A stretch of DNA of 64,000 nt from Vibrio quintilis (GCF_024529975.1 NZ_AP024898.1:806001-870000), one strand, 5' to 3'; shown: positions 21,582 to 30,788, counted from the stretch's first letter. The notes: generated by a model not told the origin, from the letters alone. Program-made: numbers and translations.

Positions 21582-23141
21582 TTAAGTTTCCGGGGACAAC
21601 CGTTTCCCCGTACTGACCGGGGTCAGGCTGTCCGTAAATAAATCGGGGGTATGATCATGTGTCGTCAGCACCATTTCACCATCCGGCCAGATCACCAGTG
21701 AGATCGCCCTGCGCGGACTGACCGGAACAGGATGGCCGTCTATCAGTGCATCGATATCAATGTCCTGCTGAAGATTCAGTTTCCGGCGAAGCAGTTCGAT
21801 CGGGTCTTCTGCCAGACCAACCACATGTGCAAGCCGGGGTGATACGCCATAAGTAATCGCCAGATAAGATAAATCACTGCGATCCTGAATCGGTGACTGA
21901 GGTTCCTGATAGCCTTCAGGACGCTGATGATCAAAATCAAAAGTCAGCACCTGCGCCAGTGGCATGCGCTCACCGTCTTTCAGGTTCTGCAAATCTGCTT
22001 TGGAAAACCCGACAGCCATCAGATCTTTCATATTCCGGTGAAGTGTTGCTTTTGAAGTATGTGCTTTGATTTCGTCATAACCCCGGTCACACAGCGTCAT
22101 ATAGAAACGGAACAGCCGATCAGCCTTGGCATAAGAGATATTTCCTTTCGGGGTCAGCGTGCTGTACGCATCCCGCAGCAAACACTTGATTTTGTGTTCG
22201 TTGTACAATTCCAGCTCTTCACCCTGAAGGGATTCAAGCAGATCATGAAACAGTGTCTTAAACATCCATTCACAGAAGCGGTAGCCGTTTTTCGCCTCAA
22301 AGTTTTCCGCATGCCGGATCACATGCCAGAGATTACAATTCCCGGCATGCTTCTGGATAAACCGTTTCTTTGCCCGGCCCTCAAAACGGAGACGGTTGGC
22401 GGCGAATGCCTGTAGTTCAGGACTGGACAGCTCATCAATCACCCGTTGAAAACGCTCTGTATTCCCTTTCTTTGCCCGTTTTTTCAGATCATTGAGCTGG
22501 TATTCAATTTCGTCGTGTTTGGTATAAATACACAATTCGAATGAACGCCCCGCGCCGGGGTTCGCTTTGGTTGCCCGGTTAAAATACAGCGTGGTCTCGT
22601 AGTCAGAATTGCGTGCCGGTCTGACATAACGGTTAGAAACATTACTCATCTGTTTGATGGCCTGCCGCATGATATCCGCGTTAGCGCATTTAACTGAGTA
22701 AGTGCAGTCGATCCGGGTCAGCTCTGCCAGCCCGATATCCAGTAAATCCCATAGTTCAGGCTGTGCCGTTTGCAATGAATCAAGAATATATTCACAGCAC
22801 AGGCGGAAATCTTCAGAACCATATACGTTATGACCCTGCATGACTTTGGCCGGTGATGCTTTAATCTGTAAATAACCCCAGTACACATTTGCTCTTGGCT
22901 CTGCATCGAATACTTTGCAGGCAATATCAGTATAAGAGGACGGGATTTTTGACCACGGATGATATAAATCATCAGTTCTGACTTCTTTATGATCATTGAC
23001 CACAGAGAATTCCACATTGCCACAGGCTATTTTCAGCTCTGTTTTTTCTGCCAGCTTCGCATAATCAACAAAACCACAATCACCCATCTCGATGATCGCG
23101 TCCTTTTTCAGAGGAATGTTGATGTTGAACATGTCTATCAA
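21582..23141 (-). CDS. phage replication initiation protein, gpII/X family (copy 2)
   Basis: Identical 519-residue product (TTG start) to copy 1, intact through all family motifs, so both elements keep a complete Rep. Confidence 0.88.
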   Translation of the reverse strand: MIDMFNINIPLKKDAIIEMGDCGFVDYAKLAEKTELKIACGNVEFSVVNDHKEVRTDDLYHPWSKIPSSYTDIACKVFDAEPRANVYWGYLQIKASPAKVMQGHNVYGSEDFRLCCEYILDSLQTAQPELWDLLDIGLAELTRIDCTYSVKCANADIMRQAIKQMSNVSNRYVRPARNSDYETTLYFNRATKANPGAGRSFELCIYTKHDEIEYQLNDLKKRAKKGNTERFQRVIDELSSPELQAFAANRLRFEGRAKKRFIQKHAGNCNLWHVIRHAENFEAKNGYRFCEWMFKTLFHDLLESLQGEELELYNEHKIKCLLRDAYSTLTPKGNISYAKADRLFRFYMTLCDRGYDEIKAHTSKATLHRNMKDLMAVGFSKADLQNLKDGERMPLAQVLTFDFDHQRPEGYQEPQSPIQDRSDLSYLAITYGVSPRLAHVVGLAEDPIELLRRKLNLQQDIDIDALIDGHPVPVSPRRAISLVIWPDGEMVLTTHDHTPDLFTDSLTPVSTGKRLSPET

Positions 23142-23277
23142 TGCGAAACCCTGTCAAGTATCAGAATGGTAACTTTTTCAGTTTCATTTATGATACCAAA
23201 CAAGACTTTCCAATTTCAACCAAAAAGTTACACTAATGATACTTAAAGTATCACCGATTAAACTATGGGGTATAATC
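23142..23277. promoter_or_regulatory. divergent rep/repressor control region (copy 2)
   Basis: Same GTATCA/TGATAC set as in copy 1 at +6,628 (23158, 23191, 23237, 23248). Confidence 0.62.
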
Positions 23278-23706
23278 ATGAGAAATATTTGTCATGGAAT
23301 CAGAACAATGATTGATCCGGAAATGGCTGAACGTATCCGCCTGATAATCAGGGAAAAAGGTGGCTATGATCAGTTTAGTGAACTCACACAAATTAACCGT
23401 CAGACACTGCTTCGGATAGCAACAGCAAAAACTGAACCTAAAATTGGTCAGGTCATGGCAATTGCGACAGAATCAGGGGTTGATATCAAAGATATTGTCT
23501 ATGGAAAAGAAACGAATGATTTTCTTCAGTCTCTACATGAAAGCGAAGATCGAAGTGACTTTTATTCAGCCATCAGCAGCCTGAGAAAGAAAATGAGCGA
23601 TAAAATGGCTCAAATAGAGCTGGAACAGGTTGAAATACAAAGAGATTATGACAAAAGATTGCAACATCTGGAAAAAGAGATACAGGCACTCAGAGAATCA
23701 AAATGA
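23278..23706 (+). CDS. satellite phage repressor, 142 aa (copy 2)
   Basis: Identical product to copy 1. Unlike copy 1, it is followed by an intact Rho-independent terminator. Confidence 0.75.
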   Translation: MRNICHGIRTMIDPEMAERIRLIIREKGGYDQFSELTQINRQTLLRIATAKTEPKIGQVMAIATESGVDIKDIVYGKETNDFLQSLHESEDRSDFYSAISSLRKKMSDKMAQIELEQVEIQRDYDKRLQHLEKEIQALRESK

Positions 23707-23712
23707 AACCAT

Positions 23713-23740
23713 AAGCCGCTATTAAAGCTAGCGGCTTTTT
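23713..23740 (+). terminator. terminator of the copy 2 repressor gene
   Basis: AAGCCGCTA/TAGCGGCTT hairpin plus T run. In copy 1 the left arm is kept, but the sequence changes right after ATTAAAG (17099) and the right arm is lost. Confidence 0.8.
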
Positions 23741-24630
23741 AACTTTCGGGCACCTCACCGGGGGCCCTGTCTGGTTATCGTCCCTCCCAATAATCCCTGA
23801 TGAATTTCCATATTGCTTTTATGATCCAAGACAATAATACTTGTACTAACATCTTTAAAAATTTTCTGAGTATCTTCTTCAATCTATTTACTCCAGTTAA
23901 GATTAAAGGTGTTATGCCCCTGTGATAAGTTTGCAGACCTACAGAGGGGCATCCCTTTCCGAAAAAACAGCTTAGAATGCTTTTTCAATTCTTTCACCAA
24001 CACAAAAATGTTTTTATAAATAATCGCAGCCAGTATCACCGATAGCATTGTGCATAGGGAGGGTTAAAAAATTTCCCTCCAGTTATCAGGATAACGCTGG
24101 GATTGATTTTGCAAGGTTAGATTTGAAAATATTTTAGCGGCTAAAATTTTGTGATGGATTCGGTCTGAAATGATTTCAGATACCCTCTCCGGATATGGTT
24201 TAAATGCCGTTTATATACCATTTAAATATCGTTTAAATCTGCATGCCTGGAACAATCTTCATCCCGGCCAGTCGCTAATATTCCATATCCTGATATGTAA
24301 TATTGCACTTCCATTGTATATCCGGATTTACAATCATCAGGAATCAAACCACTTCAGATATCATTCACTGACGCGCCCGGTTTACTTTGCAGTCACAAAA
24401 AATTAGGGTGATGGGGCTTGTCCCCTTGCTTTGCGAACTGCAAGCAAGCTTACAGATTCACAATCCAAGGCTGAACTGATCCCGGATAATTCCGGGTTAT
24501 TCCGTTTAATTCCGTATCAGCAAACGCAAAACGGTAAGCCGGAAACCGTTTCTTTATTGCATTTATCCGGGTTGAAGCTGCGCACTTGGATGGTTTACCG
24601 ATGGCAGGTACTGCGCAAAATAAGGGAAGG
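23741..24630. other. gene-free satellite intergenic region, copy 2
   Basis: About 890 bp with no convincing gene. Noted structures: hairpin ATGCCCCTGT (23914-23923) with ACAGAGGGGCAT (23941-23952), several GTTTAAAT-like repeats at about 24198-24240, and short repeats around CCGGATAATTCCGGG at about 24482. It may carry the replication or packaging signals of this variant. Confidence 0.45.
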
Positions 24631-24799
24631 TTTGCGCATTATAGCAATTATGTTACGGGCCTCACTTGCAAAGCGATTCTCTTTCCTGTCATGTCCGCCG
24701 CAAGCGGCGACAATGAGAAAGTCTCTCGCCCACCCTTTGCCGCGCTCAGGCCTTGGCAGGCAAACCCTCAACATAATTCCTGATCATATAATGCGCACT
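24631..24799. other. CTXphi-like folded attP region at the right end of copy 2
   Basis: 24631-24658 holds TTTGCGCATTA, TAGCAA, TTATGTTACGG. 24766-24799 holds CCTCAACATAA, a 12-bp centre and TAATGCGCACT in the opposite orientation. It is nearly identical to 17467-17635, with a few substitutions. Confidence 0.8.
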
Positions 24800-25091
24800 T
24801 TAATGGAATGGCCTGTCAGGCTGTCGGGCAAGTTTTTGTCCCGTAATTTTGTGTGTTAAGGTGCACAACTTCACAATAATAATTAACTGACGTCAGAGGT
24901 TTTTTACATGGCCGTAGCCAGCCTCAAAGGTGCTTTTAAAAATCTGGACGTATCCGCCTTAATAGCTTGGTACGAAAAACAAGGTAGCGTTGCACCGTTT
25001 GATTTTTTCGACTTTTTAGTACAGTACCCAGAGTTTCAGCCTCTGGAACAAAAAAAGTAATCCCTCATATCAGCCGGGCTACCTGCCCGGC
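24800..25091 (+). mobile_element. remnant of a third dif-integrated element
   Basis: After the second attP, the sequence again starts with ATGGAATGGCCTGT, then GTGTTAAGGTGCAC and CAGAGGTT, as at the start of copies 1 and 2, but with an insert of about 35 bp. It includes the 50-aa gene and its terminator, and ends before queF. It is probably the eroded end of an older, related satellite. Confidence 0.6.
24908..25060 (+). CDS. small satellite-related protein, 50 aa
   Basis: The start (MAVASLKGAFKNLD) resembles the first residues of the 115-aa satellite protein, and the upstream CAGAGGTT context matches. The rest (ALIAWYEKQGSVAPFDFFDFLVQYPEFQPLEQKK) is unrelated, so it is either a recombinant gene or a different allele. 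It has a good ribosome binding site and its own terminator. Function unknown. Confidence 0.55.
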   Translation: MAVASLKGAFKNLDVSALIAWYEKQGSVAPFDFFDFLVQYPEFQPLEQKK

Positions 25092-25096
25092 TTCTT
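25073..25096 (+). terminator. terminator after the third-element gene
   Basis: GCCGGGC/GCCCGGC hairpin followed by TTCTTT. Confidence 0.75.
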
Positions 25097-25105
25097 TAAT
25101 GAGAT

Positions 25106-25927
25106 TTACTGCCTATATTCTCTTTCAACACACATTTCATGCTCAAAGTCGCTTCTGAATGGATTAATATCCAATCCACCGCGACGTGTATAACGGGCAA
25201 AAACTGTCAGTTTTTCAGGAGAACAACAGCGTTTAATGTCAGAGAATATTCGTTCAACACATTGCTCGTGAAACTCATTATGTTCTCTGAAGGAAATGAC
25301 GTAACGGAGTAATTTTTCCCGGTCTATTGCTTTGCCTTTATACCTGATATATACACTTCCCCAGTCCGGCTGGTGTGTGACAAGACAATTTGATTTGAGC
25401 AAATGAGAGCACAGGTTTTCTTCTGCTAATAATTCTGATGTTGAATTCATCAGAATATTCTCATCGTATTCATAGGAATTAACTTCAATATCTAAGTCAT
25501 CAACGCATTCAAAGGTAGCCTCTGCCCGGGGTGAAAAATCCTGATTCACATCCAATAATTTGACTTTTACATCGCCTTCCGCGGCTTTACTTAAATCCCG
25601 GATTAACATTGAAACAAGCTCTTCTTCAGAGGCGATCCGTGTCTGGTTCAAACTATTCAGATAAAGCTTAAACGATTTAGACTCAATCAGGTTGACACTG
25701 TCACTGGGAATCATAAATTCTGCCACGGCAACTTTGGGCTTTCCTTTTGAGTTCAGCCAGGATAACTCATAACCGGTCCATAAATCGTACCCGGAAAAAC
25801 AGTTCTGCTGGCATTCAGTAATATTTTTCCTGCCGAATTCCCGCGGAATGGGATCCAACAGGTCAGGTGCGTATGTTGAGATATAACTTGTCTTTTTTCC
25901 AAGATTTTTTGAATATGCAGTATTCAT
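25106..25927 (-). CDS. queF: NADPH-dependent 7-cyano-7-deazaguanine (preQ0) reductase
   Basis: 273 residues; the long, two-domain (YqfD/QueF) form of gamma-proteobacteria. Active-site motif LLKSNCLVTHQPDWG with nucleophile Cys181 and general acid Asp188. The QueF signature ESKSFKLYLNS is at 82-92, and EFHEQCVERIFSDI lies near the end. It reduces preQ0 to preQ1 for the modified tRNA base queuosine. It is the last gene of a minus-strand operon behind a preQ0 transporter-like gene and an XRE regulator, which points to precursor salvage. Confidence 0.95.
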   Translation of the reverse strand: MNTAYSKNLGKKTSYISTYAPDLLDPIPREFGRKNITECQQNCFSGYDLWTGYELSWLNSKGKPKVAVAEFMIPSDSVNLIESKSFKLYLNSLNQTRIASEEELVSMLIRDLSKAAEGDVKVKLLDVNQDFSPRAEATFECVDDLDIEVNSYEYDENILMNSTSELLAEENLCSHLLKSNCLVTHQPDWGSVYIRYKGKAIDREKLLRYVISFREHNEFHEQCVERIFSDIKRCCSPEKLTVFARYTRRGGLDINPFRSDFEHEMCVEREYRQ

Positions 25928-25944
25928 AATTGTCCGTTAAATAA

Positions 25945-26796
25945 CTAACCGTTAATATATTTATTAAATATTTTTCGTACACCATAAATAGGCCCGATAC
26001 CTGCTATGGCGTACACAGATTTCACAAGAACCTGGCACAGGAACATATTAAACATCACTGAAGTGCTAAGTACACTGTGAAATGCTAAATAGACGAAAAT
26101 AGCACTGTCAAAGAGTGATGCAAAGAAAGTACTGAAAAATACCCGTATAATCAGACGCTCACCATTAGTCAATAGTTTGATTTTTTGTAATAAGTAAGCG
26201 TTGATATTCTCTGAGATGAAATAGGACAGGATAGAGGCAACAAAGACTGAGTTTATCCCGTCTACAATCAACTTGTAACTCTCATTCATTGTTTCCCATT
26301 CACTGATTGTTGGTGCGTAACGGGATAGATTCAGCAACATCAGAAAACAGATATTAATGACAGTCGATAGCACAATTGCAGTTCTGGCCATTCTCAGACC
26401 ATAAAATTCATTCAAAATATCAACTAATACAAATGAAATCGGATATAAAAAAATCGCAAACGGGACAACAAACCCACTTCCGACTTCAATCGGCTTAACA
26501 CCACTAATGTTAGATAAAGTAAACAACGCTGAAAGCATTGTGGTGATCATTGCAAATGTGATCCAGTATATCTCTTTACGTTCCTTGATCTCATATGCTC
26601 CTTTAAAACCTTTGGAACTATATAGCTTCCGGCAAACTTCTTTCGTTTCCGTATGATTTAAGTCATCTGCAACTGTCGTATTAAATATTTCTGCTAACGG
26701 AATCGATAGCTGTTTCCCGGTCGCCAGCACCATTACGTTCGCTACCTGCTCCGGATGTTTGCTGAAACCAATAAGTTTATACTTTTTATTATGCAT
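25945..26796 (-). CDS. yhhQ: queuosine precursor transporter, YhhQ/VUT family, with N-terminal extension
   Basis: 283 residues with about six TM helices from residue 75 on, including the family pattern FLYPISFVLVDILNEFYGLRMAR. E. coli YhhQ (about 221 aa) imports preQ0/preQ1. The first 65 residues here are a soluble extension (KLIGFSKHPEQVANVMVLATGKQLSIPLAEIF...) absent from the E. coli protein. I use the ATG at 26796, preceded by GAGGAAAGGG; the frame opens at 26823. It overlaps the regulator gene by eight bases and is followed by queF 17 bases later. Confidence 0.9.
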   Translation of the reverse strand: MHNKKYKLIGFSKHPEQVANVMVLATGKQLSIPLAEIFNTTVADDLNHTETKEVCRKLYSSKGFKGAYEIKERKEIYWITFAMITTMLSALFTLSNISGVKPIEVGSGFVVPFAIFLYPISFVLVDILNEFYGLRMARTAIVLSTVINICFLMLLNLSRYAPTISEWETMNESYKLIVDGINSVFVASILSYFISENINAYLLQKIKLLTNGERLIIRVFFSTFFASLFDSAIFVYLAFHSVLSTSVMFNMFLCQVLVKSVYAIAGIGPIYGVRKIFNKYING

Positions 26797-27388
26797 GCAC
26801 CCTTTCCTCTCTGATACTGCCAACCAGTATATCTTGCTCCTTCATCACATACTCCGCCGGTACAATTTTGACTTCTGCGTGAGGACATAAAATCACCAAA
26901 TCATCAATATGATCTCTTTTAAACCGTTCAATCACCAACAAACTACCGACATCATAATCATCATGTATTTTCTTTGTGATTTGCAGACCAATAATATTAG
27001 TGCCTTCTGAGAAATAGTATGTGGAAGGATAGTTGACAATTAACTCACCAATATAACCATTCAAATTGTCAATTAGCTCAACTTCCGTTAATACAGGAAT
27101 ACATAATGGATTTTTATTTCCATCGGTTGAAATAAGACTGTTTTTATATTCAATTGACTCTAAACACCCTTCCTCAATAACTGAGCAGGTTGTGCCAAAG
27201 AAGTTGGCGATTTTTTCAATAGTTTGAGTCTGAATTCTGTCTACTTTACCATCAAGAATGTTATATAAGGTTGTCCGAGTTATGCCGGTTCTCTCTGAGA
27301 AAGACTTTTTTGTTTCATTACGACTTTTAATACCATAGGAAAGATTGCTTTTAATGTTATCAATTCTGTCCTTCTTACTAATTTTCAT
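26789..27388 (-). CDS. XRE-family regulator with S24/LexA-like C-terminal domain, 199 aa
   Basis: Residues 12-70 form a CI-like HTH (KSFSERTGITRTTLYNILDGKVDRIQTQTIEKIANFFG). Residues 120-199 (GTNIIGLQITKKIHDDYDVGSLLVIERF..., YVMKEQDILVGSI) resemble the S24 peptidase-like sensor half of phage repressors; I could not identify the Ser-Lys pair with confidence. It is the first gene of the transporter-queF operon, so it may control preQ0 uptake. A phage origin of the regulator is plausible. Confidence 0.78.
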   Translation of the reverse strand: MKISKKDRIDNIKSNLSYGIKSRNETKKSFSERTGITRTTLYNILDGKVDRIQTQTIEKIANFFGTTCSVIEEGCLESIEYKNSLISTDGNKNPLCIPVLTEVELIDNLNGYIGELIVNYPSTYYFSEGTNIIGLQITKKIHDDYDVGSLLVIERFKRDHIDDLVILCPHAEVKIVPAEYVMKEQDILVGSIREERVHA

Positions 27389-27762
27389 TCCTTCACCATA
27401 CTATACACTGAAAGCATTGATATTTTGCACAGATTAAATTTTGTGACAAAGGTCAAATTTAAGACCATCAAGACTGAACACAAATAGCATGAATTTGTAC
27501 AATATCTATTATTAGCTTATAAATACCTTACCGCTATCAGACGAATAAACTTTTATTGATGATATTGGTAATATATTAAGTCATCTAACTTATAATAATA
27601 CAAAACTATATATAGTGATACTTCTCTGTATGTATATTAAATCATTAAATCGTCTTATGATTAAATATTTCAAGAACATAAACATAAAGAGAACTTATAC
27701 ATTCTTATTCTGATGTAAGGACAATTAATTTATTCAGTAATCCAAGATAAGGAAGTTTTCAT
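27389..27762. other. AT-rich intergenic region between divergent genes
   Basis: No gene or strong repeat seen. It must contain the promoters of the regulator-yhhQ-queF operon (-) and the 27763 gene (+). Confidence 0.4.
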
Positions 27763-28014
27763 ATGTCCCGTATCGAAACACTTAAAAATAATTACTTACC
27801 TGTCATTAGTGCGCAGATTCAATGCATTAATGAATTATCTTCAGAAGTCAGACAAGAGAAACTGTCGCTGGTCCACAACGAAAGTGACTATTGTATAGAA
27901 AAAATCAATTCAGATGTACCTGCATCTGACCATACAACGATCCTGTTCCAGGGAAAAGGCAGAGCATGTCACGTGTTTCTTAACGGGTATCTTGCTTCGT
28001 TTATGACAAAGTAA
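27763..28014 (+). CDS. hypothetical protein, 83 aa
   Basis: Good ribosome binding site (AAGGA about 10 bases before ATG). Soluble, with three Cys and an ILFQGKGRACHVFLNGYL segment. No family recognised and no obvious operon partner. Confidence 0.5.
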   Translation: MSRIETLKNNYLPVISAQIQCINELSSEVRQEKLSLVHNESDYCIEKINSDVPASDHTTILFQGKGRACHVFLNGYLASFMTK

Positions 28015-28628
28015 TCAGATTTTATGACTTCAACGACAAAATGTTGAAGCTAATCGTCTTCATTCGTTAAACCATATTGTTCCCTTCACTCTCCTGCAGT
28101 ATTAGTTGTAAGTCGTGGCCAGAGCTATCATTATTGCAATAGGTTTTTAAACCTTCACGCAGCTGATCCGTTTGGCTGTATATTGTGATTAATTTTCGTT
28201 CACACCACATGCATCCTCTTCATTTAAAATTCTTTGCCCTAAATCATCGGCATTAGACACTGTACCAATAACTCATCGCCTCTATGCCATAAGCCATTAA
28301 TCTGAAATTGTGACATCATCACAGAAAAGAAGAATCCTCCACACATAGATCCTGCCTTGATCCGACTTGATTCACGATGAATGAAAGCCAATTTTCATTG
28401 ATAATGAAAAGAATATATCACTGTTATAACCTATTGATTTAAAACAATAATAGCAACAGCCCTATCAGGATAGCATTAAGGATCAACTTATTTTTTAATT
28501 AAAAATAACAAGTGGGAATCTAGCCTGTTATGAAAGCAAGTATTTACTTTGTCAGATGAATCAAACTGTGGAATAAAGGCGGGAAATAATGCACATCATC
28601 AGAGATGATGCTTAGTAGGAAAAAGAAA
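28015..28628. other. gene-free region
   Basis: About 610 bp with no plausible gene, tRNA or long repeat. Possibly decayed DNA at the edge of the accessory region. Confidence 0.4.
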
Positions 28629-28658
28629 AGGCTCCCATCACCAATGAGAGCCTCAAAT
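28629..28658 (-). terminator. terminator of the vxr operon
   Basis: GGCTC/GAGCC-type hairpin; on the minus strand it is followed by TTTTCTTTTT, 27 bases past the last gene of the operon. Confidence 0.75.
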
Positions 28659-28684
28659 CTGTTTTCATAAGTCTGTAGTAATAC

Positions 28685-29836
28685 TTAATAGGATGCCAGG
28701 AAGTTAATATAAGCACCCATTGCATTTGAGTTGGTGTAGCTCCCTGCTACATCAACTTCAAGCCCCAAAATTGCAACACCAGCACCTGCCGTAAAAGTAT
28801 TTTCGGAATCACTATAGGCAAGATTTTTCTTGTACCCTGCCCTGAGTTTCATCTGGCGCAAATCAATTTCACCACCAATACGAAGCATCTGGGTATTGTC
28901 ATCAAAACCGGTATAGTGTTCTTCTTCATTCAAATCTAAATCAGCACTGACTGATAAATAATCACCAATCACCCCAACTCCGACTGTATATTGCGGACCT
29001 AATTTATAGGCGTATTGAAGGTCGCTTTTACCGGCAATATTTGAAGCAACTCTCGCGGTTTGAATATCCTTAGATATAAGGTTCGTCGCTGCAAACCCAA
29101 TTCTGAGTGGCCCATAAAACCAAAGCGCACCAAAATCTAAGTTGATAGCAGTATCACCTTTGCCATTTTTATCTGCATCAGTGATATCATAATTCTCCAA
29201 GCTCGCTTCATACACATAAGTGTTAATATATTGAAGCTTTGGTGAAATACCAAAAGAGACATGCTGCCCCATAAACGTCTGATACTTAGCCAGTGAGAGC
29301 CCTACTTCAGTGACAGCAACTGTCACAATATCAACCGTGCTTCGCTGTGCGTTCTGCAGTACAGTTGCGCCACTGGTTTCGATTGCGGGGGCCGCGTAAA
29401 CTTCTGCATAAGTTTTACCAAATAAATTCATCGACATGTATTTATTTGGAATACCAAATGCCACAGCACCACCGATGTTTGCATTAATTTCTGTTCCCTG
29501 CAAATCATCAAGATGATTCTGCAATTCAGGGGCAACGCTCGCATCTCCTCCGGATAATCTATCGATTAACCCACCAATATCATCAAGCGTACCGGCAATG
29601 TCATCAGGATCATCGTAAGTAAAACCAATACTTGGCAGAATCATGCCTGCATCATCATTTCTGCGGTAAATGGCAACAATTGCGGGATTATAAAACGGGG
29701 CCGTCAGGTAGTTGGCTGAAACAACGCCTGTACCTCCCATCGCATCACCCCTGGCCTCTACTGCATGTGAAGCTGCAAAACTGCCAGATGAAAGAACTAA
29801 CAGTGAAGGAACCAAATATCTTAATTTTATCTTCAT
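28685..29836 (-). CDS. TraF_2-type outer-membrane beta protein of the vxr operon
   Basis: 383 residues from the ATG at 29836, with a signal peptide (YLVPSLLVLSSGSFAASHA). An OmpP1/FadL-like start (ARGDAMGGTGVVSANYLTAPFYNPA) and beta strands throughout mark the family often called conjugal transfer protein TraF, though no conjugation genes are nearby. It ends in aromatic ...FLASY, typical of outer-membrane barrels. Fifteen extra in-frame residues upstream (to 29881) would spoil the signal peptide. It is the last gene of the vxr operon, matching the V. cholerae layout as I recall it. Confidence 0.78.
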   Translation of the reverse strand: MKIKLRYLVPSLLVLSSGSFAASHAVEARGDAMGGTGVVSANYLTAPFYNPAIVAIYRRNDDAGMILPSIGFTYDDPDDIAGTLDDIGGLIDRLSGGDASVAPELQNHLDDLQGTEINANIGGAVAFGIPNKYMSMNLFGKTYAEVYAAPAIETSGATVLQNAQRSTVDIVTVAVTEVGLSLAKYQTFMGQHVSFGISPKLQYINTYVYEASLENYDITDADKNGKGDTAINLDFGALWFYGPLRIGFAATNLISKDIQTARVASNIAGKSDLQYAYKLGPQYTVGVGVIGDYLSVSADLDLNEEEHYTGFDDNTQMLRIGGEIDLRQMKLRAGYKKNLAYSDSENTFTAGAGVAILGLEVDVAGSYTNSNAMGAYINFLASY

Positions 29837-29897
29837 AATCAATCTAAAATGAAATGGACGCTTAGTCTTGTAACGGTACATTGTTATATATCTTGAG

Positions 29898-30785
29898 CTA
29901 TTCCTCTAGAGAAATATTATAATTTTTACTAATTACTTGAGATTGCTCTATAGTTATTGGCCCTTGCCAACGCTGGTGATTCATTGAGACAGCCAGAATA
30001 TATCGATCAGGTGGCAGTATCTTTTCAGGTAAATGAGTCGGATAACTGGATTCGTAAGTCTTTCGCCACACTTCCGAATACTTCCCTCCCCGGAAGTTAT
30101 ACATAGAGACTCTCATTTTTGGCAGCGGACAATATGGGTTGGGAATTGCTGTTTTAGTGACACCCCACTGATCTTTCGAAGTCCAGTGAATTTTGTGATA
30201 AGTCTTCGGATGTTCAAGAATCACCCATGTGCTCCATGATTCTCCCGTCTGCCTGGAGATAATTAAGCGGTACAACCCCATATCCAGGCGGTTATTCAGA
30301 TTATAGCGCTTCACATAAGCCAGAGATTTCTTATCTGTGACATTGTCACTATTCAGTTCAGAGAATGACGTATCCAGAGAAATTGAATGATCAAGCCATT
30401 TGGTCAGTGAAATATCTTTTATTTGTGACGATGTAACTAATTCAATCAGCAACTGATAAGCATCTCTTCCCGGACTTTGTATTTCAATTCGCCGGACCGC
30501 AAGCGACTGAATCCAATCAGGAAATGCAGTCTGAACCAGACTTTTACCACAATCAACGTCCAAAGATTGCAGCAGCAAATCATTCAGATGATTACTTAAA
30601 TCAGAACTATGCTGGCTCTGCCAGACCTCTACCATGGAATCAAACATCCTGGATAAATGATTATCCAGTAAATGTTCATGTGCTTTCGTCAAGGGTGTAC
30701 TCTGCTCAAACCATTCGGCATGTGCAAAGCTCCCGGTCATGAGCAAGGCCAGGCTCTGAATAACAGTGATGAGAAGTTTCCGCAT
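29898..30785 (-). CDS. vxrC: VxrC-like periplasmic protein (DUF2861)
   Basis: 295 residues with a signal peptide (LLITVIQSLALLMTGSFAHA). The body fits DUF2861, found almost only next to VxrAB in vibrios, with WFEQSTPLTKAHEHLLDNHLSRMF near the start and KTYHKIHWTSKDQWGV later. It lies three bases downstream of the response regulator gene, in one operon. VxrC takes part in the Vxr (WigKR) envelope-stress output; its molecular role is not known to me. Confidence 0.85.
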   Translation of the reverse strand: MRKLLITVIQSLALLMTGSFAHAEWFEQSTPLTKAHEHLLDNHLSRMFDSMVEVWQSQHSSDLSNHLNDLLLQSLDVDCGKSLVQTAFPDWIQSLAVRRIEIQSPGRDAYQLLIELVTSSQIKDISLTKWLDHSISLDTSFSELNSDNVTDKKSLAYVKRYNLNNRLDMGLYRLIISRQTGESWSTWVILEHPKTYHKIHWTSKDQWGVTKTAIPNPYCPLPKMRVSMYNFRGGKYSEVWRKTYESSYPTHLPEKILPPDRYILAVSMNHQRWQGPITIEQSQVISKNYNISLEE

Positions 30786-30788
30786 AAA

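Larger units (their letters stand above)
17621..24788. mobile_element. dif-integrated bacteriocin satellite phage, copy 2 (about 7.2 kb)
   Basis: Second tandem element. Bases 17621-23727 repeat 10993-17099; all predicted proteins are identical and no base difference was seen in the stretches compared by eye. After 23727 it diverges into about 0.9 kb of unrelated gene-free DNA before rejoining the shared attP region (24631-24799). Copy 2 is therefore about 540 bp longer than copy 1. Confidence 0.82.

Noticed and set aside
24431..24859. 142-codon plus-strand frame across the attP region (similarly 17396-17707)
   Set aside because: It crosses the dif-like sites and the self-complementary fork; the product is explained by site structure rather than protein constraint.
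28685..29836. Reading the TraF-like gene as evidence of a conjugative element
   Set aside because: No other transfer genes nearby; it is the terminal gene of the vxr operon and has outer-membrane barrel features.
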